A stretch of 48,179 nucleotides of DNA from Darksidea phi (lineage: Eukaryota; Ascomycota; Dothideomycetes; Pleosporales; Lentitheciaceae): positions 1 through 48,179 of the forward strand of contig JASJFT010000289.1 of the NCBI GenBank assembly GCA_030770425.1, written 5' to 3'. Of the stretch, positions 11,829 to 21,729 are shown one piece after another. A model generated the notes under the pieces. It did no database searches, was not told where the DNA came from, and saw only the letters and a program-made list of their open reading frames with translations. Position numbers and translations under genes: made by a program. Every line of letters starts with the position of its first letter. The stretch's first letter is position 1.

Positions 11829-12266
11829 ATGACTCTCCACGAACTCTTTTTTATGACGCTCGCATTCCTGGTCGCTGAGGTAACTTCAATAGCCTTCGGT
11901 GATACTCATTCCTCTGCCTCAATCACACCCACATCCGTCCGAATCGATGATCGACCAGCCGAGACTTTCATACCAAGCTCGAGAGTAATTCTCAGTTCAC
12001 CGACAGCCGCAGCTGCAACTGTGGGGTCGAGCCGCTCCGCATTTGCATCAAATCCAAAACCAGCCTCCACATTCGCATTGGCTGCCGTTGTACCGATCGG
12101 CGCCGTGTCCGCTACCGTGTTGGCGATCGTATTTCGAATGTACAGAAACCGTTGCGAGCAGGAACAGAAGGCGGGACGTAAGTGGCCGGCAGAACTAGAG
12201 GCCGGCAGGATACCGATCGAACTGGAAGCGCGAGAACTTGGGCGTGGGCGCTATTCACCAAGTTGA
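11829..12266 (+). CDS. Small single-pass membrane protein (hypothetical)
   Basis: A 145-residue single-exon ORF starting at the ATG at 11829. The N-terminus (residues about 1-24, rich in Leu, Phe and Ala) looks like a signal peptide. Residues 25-80 are a Ser/Thr/Pro/Ala-rich ectodomain, residues 81-102 form one transmembrane helix (FALAAVVPIGAVSATVLAIVF), and a basic stop-transfer RMYRNR follows. The short tail carries a repeated 'ELEA' pattern, as in the cytoplasmic tails of many ascomycete mucin-like sensor-type membrane proteins. I recognise no specific family. The topology, with the N-terminus outside, is inferred. It converges with the F-box gene on the opposite strand (64-bp gap). Confidence 0.5.
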   Translation: MTLHELFFMTLAFLVAEVTSIAFGDTHSSASITPTSVRIDDRPAETFIPSSRVILSSPTAAAATVGSSRSAFASNPKPASTFALAAVVPIGAVSATVLAIVFRMYRNRCEQEQKAGRKWPAELEAGRIPIELEARELGRGRYSPS

Positions 12267-12330
12267 TGAGAACGGTCGATGCAAGGCGTTGTACTGGGTT
12301 GGAAAGCAGGATTCAGGCCACTCGTAGATG

Positions 12331-13656
12331 CTATCCTTGGGCGTTCATTGGAGGATGGTTCGCGTACATTTGGAGAACGGGCCCTGTCGCCGAGTACGAC
12401 TCCGGGAGAGTCGATATTAGAGCGAGGTGATCAATAGCTTCCGTAAGCATCTCGTTCATGGTCCTTCCTGCTTTGTTCGCCGTGTCCATGGCCAACGTCC
12501 ACTTCTTCTCTCCTTTCCACCAAGGATTTCGGGGGCTCTCCCTCTGCGCGAGGCACGCAAGATGTAGAGTCTCAAGGCTGAGCGATGCGCGGAACGCTCT
12601 CAACACGGCTTCCCACGATCCATTCAGCAGGCGGACGCTGCAGAGAACAAGTCGACGTACGGTTGCGGAATGTGCTTGCGTGAAGTTTGACAAGGCTTGC
12701 TCGTCTACAACGCAGCCGTACAGTCGCAAAGATTTGAGCTTTGGAAGATCCAATGATGTAGTCAATGAGTGCATTGCAGTGGCTCTAAAGAAGGGTTCCG
12801 CGTCATTCGATTGAAAATAAAGCGTAAGCTCTTCTAATGCTGAAGCAGCGCTTATGAATTGTGATATTCCGTCTTGCCAGCCCGGCGCACGAGCATTTCC
12901 GTTGTAGTCAGTGCGTATCGACAGACTAAGGGTTCTTAGGGAAGCGAAGGCCTTGCTCAAGGAGAGGAGTAGGGGAAACGAGAAATGGAATGCTGGGTAG
13001 ATGAGGTTGGCGGACTTGGTGGAAGGGCGCATTTTAGTTCCTTTGATGACGGAGAAGTCGTATATCTTGATCTCGCTCCGGACGATGGCATTGAGAGTAG
13101 CCTTAAAGCATGCCAAAGAAAATGTTAGGTATTCTTCCTCTTCACCACGGACAGGGGACTTTTGGTGGAGAGTTTCGCCGTTCACTCTGAACCGAACGGC
13201 TCGGATGTGGGGGAGCCGTCCGAGCGCTTGACTGAGATTTGTGACCACCTCCTTGGGGTCATCAGTGCTTCGCATGTACTCGAAAAATGCGTACTCTTGG
13301 TCGATGTCCTGTGGTTTAACATGGGCAACCTGCGGAAATCGTTTCGGGGGCGGATATATGCCAACCTGGCTGATCTTTTGCAGACATCTGTAGTCTCTGT
13401 GATTCAATAATTTGACATCCAGCAGCGAGACGGGTCGAGCAAGATGGCCGTAGGAGGATACTAGTAGTAGTCTGTCCAACGAAGGTGGGCTAAGCGTCGT
13501 TTTTCGCCTGTTAAAATATCGGCTGCTGAAGGCGGAAAGGGTGAGAGCGTGGATCTGACGTGAAACGAGACGAAAAAACTGGTAGTCGGGGAGGGTGAAA
13601 TGTTTGACCACTAGCTCTACCAGCTCGACAGGTAGTCGTTCTATCGGAGCGGTCAT
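12331..13656 (-). CDS. F-box protein
   Basis: A 441-residue single-exon ORF on the minus strand, with its ATG at 13656. The N-terminal F-box spans about residues 4-45: IERLPVELVELVVKHFTLPD, then a conserved FFRLVSRQ helix. Canonical F-boxes bind Skp1, placing the protein in an SCF ubiquitin ligase as a substrate adaptor. The rest (about 60-420) is rich in Leu with repeated 'L..L.L' stretches (for example LPKLKSLRLYG, SLRTLSLSIRT), suggesting irregular leucine-rich repeats as the substrate-binding part. It is divergently arranged with the DUF4588 gene across a 376-bp shared upstream region. The target is unknown. Confidence 0.75.
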   Translation of the reverse strand: MTAPIERLPVELVELVVKHFTLPDYQFFRLVSRQIHALTLSAFSSRYFNRRKTTLSPPSLDRLLLVSSYGHLARPVSLLDVKLLNHRDYRCLQKISQVGIYPPPKRFPQVAHVKPQDIDQEYAFFEYMRSTDDPKEVVTNLSQALGRLPHIRAVRFRVNGETLHQKSPVRGEEEEYLTFSLACFKATLNAIVRSEIKIYDFSVIKGTKMRPSTKSANLIYPAFHFSFPLLLSLSKAFASLRTLSLSIRTDYNGNARAPGWQDGISQFISAASALEELTLYFQSNDAEPFFRATAMHSLTTSLDLPKLKSLRLYGCVVDEQALSNFTQAHSATVRRLVLCSVRLLNGSWEAVLRAFRASLSLETLHLACLAQRESPRNPWWKGEKKWTLAMDTANKAGRTMNEMLTEAIDHLALISTLPESYSATGPVLQMYANHPPMNAQG

Positions 13657-14032
13657 AGTAAGGGATGCCCAGTTGACGAGTCACTAATTAAGAGAGATGT
13701 CATGATGGATGACAGCACTTCGCTGTTGATGAGTGCGCACGGGCCATCCGCCAGGGCACGCAGAAAGCGGCAAGAGACCCCCACCACCACACACGCCATC
13801 AGTGTCTTCACTGTGCCCCTTCACCTGCACCCACGCTCCTTCGGTACGCCATATCTAGTCATTGACGGCTCGGCATCACTGACAGCCGTCTAGCTATACA
13901 AATCACGCTCTTTCGCGACCGACTTTGGCTCGTTATATAGAGGCTGCGGCGGCAAAGCCAGTTTCCGACACATCACCAACCGACACCACACCACACCGCA
14001 CCACGACGTTCAGATAGCAAACCCTTCACGCC
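13657..14032. promoter_or_regulatory. Divergent promoter, F-box gene / DUF4588 gene
   Basis: A 376-bp interval between two start codons pointing apart. A TATA-like TTATATAG lies near 13935, about 100 bp upstream of the plus-strand ATG, followed by a CACCACACC-rich pyrimidine-poor leader. No other site is clear. Confidence 0.4.
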
Positions 14033-14806
14033 ATGGACTCGATGCGCAGCCTCAACACATCTCTTCCCAAGACGAGGAGGCGACAGCCAGCGCCGCAGCC
14101 GGACACGCACCAGTCCTTCCGGACCGCGGCGCTGACGGTGACGACGCTATACAAAGCCGCTCTAGCAGACATTGATCGATCCCGTCAAGATGGATACCAG
14201 GATGCCCTAGAAGATCTCATAGGCCTTTTGGACAAAGAGAATTTGGGTGTGGGGGATGGCGAGGGATGGCGGATACGGCAGTGGGCCATGGAGCGGCTAG
14301 ACGGGGGCCTGCCGGTGCTGTCCACAAGCGACAGCGGCGATGAGGAACTCCCAGAAGACCAGCGGGCTCGCAGTTCCTCCCCCGTTATGGAGCGAAATTC
14401 TAGCCCTGAGGAGTCACGCTCTGTAGAAACCGTCGCCGCATCTAATCACCACCGGTCTGACTCGGCACCGCTACCAGTGTCTTCATCACCTACCACCGAA
14501 GCTGATATGGCCCCGCTGCCACCCATGTTCCAATTCTCATCCCCCCAAGCATATCCCTCAAATAACACAAGCGACAGCCACTCGTACGATGTCGCCGCCG
14601 CCGCTCGCCGTGCCTTCCCTGCACCACGTCGCCCTTCGCATCGCACCTCGTCACGCAACTTGCAACGCTCAGCAGCCCAGAACCTCTTCTCATTAGGCAA
14701 TGGGGCTGGTCAAAAACGGAGAATTGCGCACGACTTCTTCAATGTCGATTTCAACGACCGACGAGACGGACCTGGCGGCGGATCTAAGCGAGGCCGCATG
14801 ACGTAG
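14033..14806 (+). CDS. HAPSTR1/C16orf72-type (DUF4588) protein
   Basis: A 257-residue single-exon ORF. Residues about 27-90 carry the conserved core (SFRTAALTVTTLYKAALADI, then 'GYQDALEDLIGLLDKENLG' and 'EGWRIRQWAMERL'), which I recognise as the fungal form of the C16orf72/HAPSTR1 family (DUF4588, TAPR1-like). The rest is low-complexity Ser/Pro-rich sequence with a basic C-terminus (KRRIAHDFF..., ending KRGRMT) that could serve as a nuclear localisation signal. The human protein links to the ubiquitin ligase HUWE1 and modulates stress responses; the fungal role is inferred only. It converges with the DMAC1-like gene downstream. Confidence 0.7.
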   Translation: MDSMRSLNTSLPKTRRRQPAPQPDTHQSFRTAALTVTTLYKAALADIDRSRQDGYQDALEDLIGLLDKENLGVGDGEGWRIRQWAMERLDGGLPVLSTSDSGDEELPEDQRARSSSPVMERNSSPEESRSVETVAASNHHRSDSAPLPVSSSPTTEADMAPLPPMFQFSSPQAYPSNNTSDSHSYDVAAAARRAFPAPRRPSHRTSSRNLQRSAAQNLFSLGNGAGQKRRIAHDFFNVDFNDRRDGPGGGSKRGRMT

Positions 14807-15292
14807 AGCTCGCTCTGCTCGACAGCACGAGTTTCTACCCAAATTACAGGGACAATATGACGGCCGACTTGCATTTATTTTCAGCGATGGCGTTTCTATA
14901 GGAGGCAGTTGATAGCATTTCCGTGGACGATTACATTTTGGGGAGCATCACCTTGGTGCGATGCTCGATACCAGTCAGAATTTAAATTCCATACCAGCAT
15001 TTGTAGCGAAGTGGAGAGTTTTGGAGGAGTGAAAGGAAAGAGTAAGTTCCTGTACATAATAAACTGTTTGAACAGTAGCCGTGAATCCCACGGCTCCTGC
15101 GTAGCTCAGAACCTTGCGTTTCCTTCTTAGCTTACACCATCTTCACCCTCCATGATATGCCTAAAATCAAATCTAACGCCCTTCCATGCATCCTAGACCT
15201 TTCCCACCGTATCTTCACGAACGATTGAGGCCTTTTCTCAGTGCTTCTCATCCCTTCGCCCGGCCGGCTTCACATCTATCCTCTAAAAATGC

Positions 15293-15632
15293 CTACGCAA
15301 ACCACCGATATACCCCCAAACCGGTCATGAGAGCTGCCGTGCCAGTGATAGCTGCCCTTCGACTCGCCATACCAAACATGCTCTTGCTCCTCCGTATCGC
15401 CGCTTCTTGCGCTTTTAATTGCGAGTGGCCGGAGGTGTAGGTATATATGCCGAGGCCGATGAATGCTGCGCTACCTATTCAATCATTTGCATCAGTATAT
15501 AGAGCTTGAGAAGAGAAAATACGGAGATTACAGGAGCTCACCAACGACGCGACAAGGGGTGCAGTCGTCGACCTGCGCCCTGTCCTGCTTGAGGGCTTCT
15601 TTGAGTGAGGGAGTTGCGTCTTCATTTGCCAT
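15293..15632 (-). CDS. DMAC1/Dmo2-like small mitochondrial membrane protein
   Basis: Two exons on the minus strand, 15632-15542 and 15474-15293 (66-bp GT-AG intron), give 90 residues. The junction restores the family signature DDCTPCRVVGSAAFIGLGIY. This is followed by a charged loop (HSQLKAQEAAIRRSKSMFG) and a second hydrophobic helix (AAITGTAALMTGLGVYRWF). Two helices, the CxxCR motif and the length match the DUF4536 family (human DMAC1/TMEM261; yeast Dmo2). DMAC1 is implicated in complex I distal-arm assembly; Dmo2 is a mitochondrial membrane protein. The start at 15632 gives a short acidic N-terminus without an obvious presequence. It shares a 238-bp divergent promoter with APM3. Confidence 0.8.
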
Positions 15633-15870
15633 TGCGGATCGAAAGGAGGTGCGCTATGCGCTGTTGATCTGTACGGGCTGGGAGTTGCAAGATATTGGGT
15701 CTTGAAGCTCACCAGATGGATAGATGTCGTAGCTAAAGATTGTCGACAGGGATCCCCTGTCAAACACGAGCCATGCATTTCACAGCTCCGATCCCCGCCA
15801 AAACTTCCCCACTACCTTCCCGCACCGCCTTGTGGTCTCTGCATGGAGTCCAGGTGACAGCTACCCAACT

Positions 15871-17654
15871 ATGAGCTCTATAGAAGCTCTCTACATCTTC
15901 GATGAGCACAAGTAAGCTGCCACAAGCTTCTATCTACGGGACTAGTAGTTAATTCTCCCAGCACCCCCCTCCTCGAGCACACCTACACCGGCCGCCCGCC
16001 CTCCGGTAGTACCGTCCTCCCGCTCTACCTCTCGCAGCCTGCCCCGCGACCGTCCCTGATTTATCTCCCATATACCAATCCGCCGACCCTCCTCTACTCG
16101 ATCATCCAAGACCAACTGCTCTTCCTCTGCCCCTCCTCCACCGACACCGAACCGCTCCAAGTCCTCGAATTCCTACACCGTGTCATAGACGTCCTAGAAG
16201 ACTTTCTCGGTGCGCCTCTTCTAGCGTCGAAGATAGAAGCCCACTACGATGTCGTGGCACAGCTACTGAGCGAGATGGTAGATGGCGGCATTATATCGAG
16301 TACGGAGCCGAATGCGCTGAAAGATGTGGTCGAGGCACCGAGCGTGCTAAAGAGTCTGCTAGGTGGTGTAGGCCTACCAAGTTCGACGCCGAGTAGTCTG
16401 AGTTCGGCGGCAACACCATTTTCGCTGGGCGGACGGGCAAGTCCCCGGTTGGGACCTAGTCCGAGTGTGCAGGCGGGCAGTACGGTGCCGTGGCGGAGGG
16501 CAAATGTTAGACACACGAGTAATGAGATGTATGTGGATATTGTGGAGACACTGAGTGTTACTCTCTCGCCTTCTGGACGGCCGCTGTCTGCGATTGCGAA
16601 TGGTACGATTGCGTTTACGGCGAAGGTGTCTGGCGTGCCGGATCTGCTACTTCAACTTGGGTGTCCTGGAGGTGTGGGGAATGCAATAGCCCTCCCAGTC
16701 TTTCACCCTTGCGTTAGGCTAAATCGGTGGAAAGAACGGCCTGGGGAGCTGTCTTTTGTGCCACCGGATGGTCGTTTCGTACTGGCAGGCTATGAAGTCG
16801 ATTTGCTGGGCCCGGCGGCACTAGATTCCTTCTCGACATCTACGACAGTGAGCTCAGCACCGAAGTTGAACCTTCCGGCTACTGTATCCGTACAAACAGG
16901 GCTCGGACCGCAAGCATCTGACTTCGAAGTACGACTACAGCTCAACCCACGATTCAAAGGCAAGTCATCAAGTCCGCTTCCCAGCTCAACCAGCTCGTCT
17001 TTCTCCGGAAGAGGGGGTCTAGGAAAGGGAATAGGCAGTGCAGGGTTCGGAGCACCAGCAACGGGAACCACATCGGCGCCTTCTATTGAAGAAATGGTCG
17101 TTCACATCCCGCTCCCAGCGAGCGTCAAGAATGTCGTGGATCTGAGAGTAGCGAGAGGCGCTGGAGACGCAGGGTATGCACCCGGAGACCGGGGTATTGA
17201 ATGGCGCATCAGTAGCCGCGAAATTAGCATCCTCATGGCCAACGACCGCGGTGTCGGTTCCGGAGCCACCGCCACCCTCCGCGGCACCGTAATCGGCCAC
17301 GACGAAGACGCCGAGCTTGAAGGCGGTGCTGGTGCTGTCTCACTCTCCAGCAACACATACGACTACGACGACGACCAAACAGCATCCTACCAAGCCTCTT
17401 CACCATCGAAGGACAAGCAGGCAGGAGGCAACATCAACACCAACACCAAGACTCAAAACAATCATAATAAAGTTTTCATGCCTTCTTGCGCTACCGTTAG
17501 TTTCTCCGTCAAGGGATGGTTACCTAGTGGGGTTAAGGTGGATAGCTTGGCATTGGATCATAAGAGGAGTAAGGGGCTTGGGTCGGGGGTTAGTCCGTAT
17601 AAGGGGGTTAAGTATCTTTGTGTTAGTCGGAAGGGGGTAGAGTGTAGATGTTAG
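15871..17654 (+). CDS. APM3: AP-3 complex subunit mu
   Basis: Two exons, 15871-15911 and 15962-17654 (50-bp intron), give 577 residues. The short first exon encodes the start of the longin-type domain (MSSIEALYIFDEHN). Residues about 20-140 hold the rest of it (LLYSIIQDQLLFLCP..., 'VLEFLHRVIDVLEDFLG', 'DVVAQLLSEMVDGG'). After a Ser-rich linker, the mu homology domain runs from about 180 (WRRANVRHTSNEMYVDIVE) to the C-terminus, ending in the typical 'PYKGVKYLCVSRKGVECR' strand. The product is the medium subunit of AP-3, which sorts cargo from Golgi/endosome to the vacuole and reads YxxPhi signals. It is longer than animal mu3 because of low-complexity inserts at about 330-350 and 450-490. A 7-bp repeat overlaps the stop codon. 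Confidence 0.9.
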
Positions 17655-17665
17655 ATGTTAGATGT
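17645..17665. repeat. 7-bp tandem repeat (TAGATGT)x3 across the APM3 stop codon
   Basis: Three perfect copies of TAGATGT start inside the last codons of APM3 and run into the 3' UTR; the stop TAG at 17652-17654 is part of copy two. Since the unit is not a multiple of three, a change in copy number could shift the frame at the extreme C-terminus. Confidence 0.7.
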
Positions 17666-19690
17666 TAGGTGTCAATGGTAACTTTTTGAGATATGTCTGT
17701 ATACGGTTATACTGTGGGCCAACCAGGCTCTGCGGTTCGGCAGCCCATGTCATTGCTCGTCGCCTCAATTCGGTGTTCGAAACATCACCTCGTCAATATC
17801 TTACGATCGATAGTACTATACTGTATATAGCTCTACAGCTCTATTATCGTGTATAAGGTATGGGTATAGCATCTCTACTATGTACAAACTTCTACTGTGT
17901 TTCGTACGGACCTTACAAAAGAGACTCCTACTATACAAATCCAACCCAAACATTTGTATGCGGTAATGGCGTTGTGTGGTGAGGCGTGCGTTGTGACCGT
18001 GTAGAACATTGTGTTCGATGAGCTTAGAAATTGTATAGGGGATGGGGTTGAGATTAAGCTATATATAGCTCGATCGTATCTATCCTATTCTGCTGCCCTG
18101 GAAGCTTGTCTCGGTTACCCGCATAGTTTATGTTTTCGAAAACGCGCCCTCAACTTTTTTTTCTCGAGGAGCGTTTAGAGCATAGGCGTTAGTTTAATTA
18201 GTGTTGGAGTGATATAATTGAGAAACTAGTAGATCGGTAGTGCATTTATCGAATGAGTAGCAGCCATCGCGTCGTCAAACTCGCGGAATACCCCAAAAGG
18301 TGATTAAAAAAGGCACTTCGTCCCGAATACCTTTGATGTATTTGAGGATGTCGACTTTGAGCCCGTCCAGTAGTAAATACCATCCAGTCGCATATAAGGT
18401 GGCAAGCCACCCATTGGGTTATACACTCATATTGGTAGTATGACGGTACAAGACCGTCGTCCAGTTGCTAAGTCGGTACTGTAGAGTATAGAGTTGAAAG
18501 ATCCCGAATATAGCGGGCTCGGTCTAGAAAAATGGGAGTGAGAAGAGTAGGAGGACCTCGCGACGGGCTTTACATACCGTGCCTCATTAGCTAATGCACG
18601 GCGCTACCTAATACACCGTTTTTTAACAACCTACCTCTGTATCTCTACAAATACTACAACTATATTAATGAAATCTTGAAAGCATAATAGTAGTCTAATA
18701 TACTTTTTTGAAAGTATAGAAGCTAATAATAAAGTAGTCTACTTTGGTACACGCCCTATCGCTACAAGCACCTTAGACCTCTTCATTGTACTTTGGCTAC
18801 TCCTTGATCAACTTAAGCCCACATACAATACTTACTTTGGCTACCCCAGGACTTAGAAATAAGTCAATCGGATAAGGAATATCACGGTCTACATCGTCGA
18901 TACTTTGTATTTGCTTTGTAATAGGGTACGATGGGGACTCGTATGGCAGAGGATCGAATGACAAAGCAGGTGGCTCAACAGTGGTTGTATTGAGGAGCTC
19001 GGAGCTCGGAACTCGAAGGTGCCTAGGCACAGTGAATCTATATACGGGGCGCCGCCTGCGGGGATGTATAGATACGTGATCAAGGATCAGGCGTGTAATC
19101 AAGGATCAGATGATGGGTAGAAGGATTGAAGGATCTAGCAGGGGATCGGATCCTGACAGTACATTTTCGAAATGATTACTGTGATGACGCAAGCCCACGC
19201 GTGTTCATTACGTGGTAGCAGGAGCTGTATGCAGTGTGTGGAGGGGGTCATGTCGGTGCTCAGGAGTGTTTTGGAGTGTAATTACCACTATGTTTAATAC
19301 GCCAATCGGTGAATTGCGGACCATAAGTAATCCAAAAGCCATTGAATTTTCGAAAGGTGTCTCGATCTCCTATGCAAAAATTCTCCATTGACAAGTTTAA
19401 TAAATATCAATTGATTACTGTAGTTGGCTGTCTGGGCACTCCGCCGATTCTCCCACATCTCCCTACTCACCCCTTGGCATACACTACTTACCCCTACAAC
19501 CAAAGTAGCGGTTTTTTGTAGAATGACCGAGAATTTCCTGCTAGGCTCAAAAACACGGCTTGGTTTTCTAAAAACCCAGCCCAGCTCCATTCACGCCCCA
19601 AATGCTCCCAGTAGCGAACGTGTTATCCGATGCCGCTAAAGCCGACAGTTATACTTTCTTAGCGCAACGGGTTCAATCCTTCATTTCAAA
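17666..19690. other. AT-rich gene-free interval
   Basis: No coding region is supported. The sequence is rich in TpA (many ATATATAG and CTATA words, e.g. 17815-17850 and 18055-18075) and has a very AT-rich core at about 18600-18760. This is compatible with, but not proof of, an old RIP-mutated repeat. A short direct repeat, ATCAAGGATCAG, occurs twice near 19080-19110. A 101-codon minus frame at 18797-19102 has no recognisable content. Confidence 0.4.
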
Positions 19691-21729
19691 CTAGATTATC
19701 CAAAAGAGCATGTCACAGAGACCCACGGTGGCGCGCATAGCAACATTTTCAGGCTCTAACATCTCACCATTCATCTCATAAGGGCAATACGCTTCCCCTA
19801 CAATTCTCCACATCTTAAGCCCGTCTACTAGCCTTAGGATCATTGGAACCCTACAGCCATAGAGATAGACGATCATATCACCGGGCTGCATGGCTTTAGG
19901 ACCGAGACCAAAATTGTTACCGCCGGATATGAAAAGCCTTCGGTGGCTTATCGTCGCTAGCTGTCGAGCCGAATAGTGAGTCGTCGCTGACGTGACAGCA
20001 AGATACGGGCTCTGTGCGTTTTCGATGCTTCTCTCATATAGCGCATATAGCTTATCGTCGGACCACTTATAAAACTCTTCAATCATGGAGATCATGCTCA
20101 TGAAAGTATACGCTTTGCCTCTCTTCTCCTTGGGAACGGAATCGTCGAAGTTGAATATGTATGGCAATTGCCCTTTGAATATATCGTCGAGATCCAGCAT
20201 GGAAACCCACTGACCGAATATGCGGCCAACGTGTTCCAGCGCTTGAGAGTAGTAGTCTTCTGGATCCTCAGTGGGCATGTCAGAATCCGGCAGAGTGGCC
20301 ACATCGCCGACTTCGCGGACCACCGCGCAAGCAAAGCCCGCAGCACGTATTGCCTTGAGGCGAGGATAGAAGGAACAGATTGGTAGTGTATCCGCCATTG
20401 CTTTGTACACAATTTCTGGTTTCAACTCTAAAGAGAGTATGGGGGTTGCTCGGTGCGTATTTGTAGTGTTGTCATACCATTGGGGCATCCAGGTTGGGGT
20501 TCCACAAGGTTTGTCTAACCCCACGGCGTCGCTCAAGAAATCGAGGTTTCTATTATGTTCAATGTGGGATTTTATGATTTCCCAATAGAGATTGACCAGA
20601 GGAATGGAATAGCTGATAGTGGGGCACTTGATATCATTTCCGTATTCTTCAAGGATTCCCAGCAATGCGTAGACTTTATCACGCGGTTCAGTGACGTTGA
20701 AGCGATCGAAATGCCGAACCACTTGATAAACGGTCTTCGGTAGGTGTTTCGATACCTGCGCTATTTGTATCAGCACTTTTGATGTGTTTTGTAGTTGGTG
20801 TTGAGATTGAATGACTAACTTACGTTCGGGTCTTGTCCTATGCGGACCGCTCTAGCGCGACCAATTTCAGCAATGCGGCGGGCCGAGAGGAACATATTTG
20901 CCGCCCTCTTATCGAATTCTCTGGCCAAATAATTCCGACGTCCCGCACTTGAAGTCTTCAGCTGAACTTCGGACAAATATTTCTCAATGAATTTGCCACC
21001 ATAGTAGATGACTTCATCGAATGGAGTTGCCTGGGAACCACTGACAACGGTTACCGTCTTACCCATCACAACTTCCTGTATAATCCACATGCGTGAAAAC
21101 CACGGAGACTCCAGAAGATGGGCTAGTTCCAACCATCGCATGATGCTGGCATCACTCGTTGCTTCTGACTTGACCCACTCTATAGTCTCCGATCGCACAA
21201 TATTGGCACGACGAAAATCCTCTTTAACATCACTATACTCCCGGTATGCTAAGTCGGCAAGGAACATGAATGCAACTCGGGATTTTGTTGCATCACCTGG
21301 CCCAAGCCACGCCCAAACCCCCTCGGCTTCTTTGTAGATGTCACGCATCAGAGCAACTTGCGACTCTCGCTCCTGCATGTCACCTTGATTAATACATACT
21401 GCATCAATCCAAATGACCAGTTCTCCTTCGGTAGGCCGAAAATGCAATAGAGCCTCGTACAGATTTTTTCGAACGTTGAATTCCACGCCGTCTAGGAGAA
21501 CGGAGAAAGTTGGTTGCGGATCACCCCATGTGTATGATAGAGCCATGTATTTGAGAGGACTCTCTTCATCAGCTTCCGATCCCTGTTCCTTCGGATAAAC
21601 GCTCAGTCGCGATTTGATGAGGGAAACTTCTAACGGGCTGTTTCTGAGATCGGGAGCGGCGGGCCGCACGACCAAGAGGCGAATCTCTCGGAGCGAGACA
21701 TCGAGTGGGAAGTATTGGAAAGTCGCCAT
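19691..21729 (-). CDS. HET-domain (heterokaryon incompatibility) protein
   Basis: Two exons on the minus strand, 21729-20824 and 20755-19691 (68-bp intron with a CTGAT branch site), give 656 residues. The HET domain (PF06985) spans about 61-215: YMALSYTWGD at 61-70, IDAVCINQ at 108-115, 'IYKEAEGVWAWLGP' to 144, then 'SPWFSRMWIIQEVV'. A second conserved region after the splice site holds 'TEPRDKVYALLGI', which the join restores in frame. The C-terminus has the common 'GDMIVYLYGCRVPMILRLV...IVGEAY' block. HET proteins trigger cell death when incompatible strains fuse, though most copies are of unknown specificity. No TIR, NACHT or repeat module is fused. The ORF looks intact. Confidence 0.9.

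Noticed and set aside
18797..19102. 101-codon minus-strand frame in the AT-rich interval
   Set aside because: Pro/Ser-rich without domain, and lies in a TpA-rich stretch likely to be mutated repeat.
19650..19685. GGGTTCAATCC resembling a tRNA T-loop
   Set aside because: The flanking bases do not pair into a T stem and no acceptor or anticodon arm is found around it.
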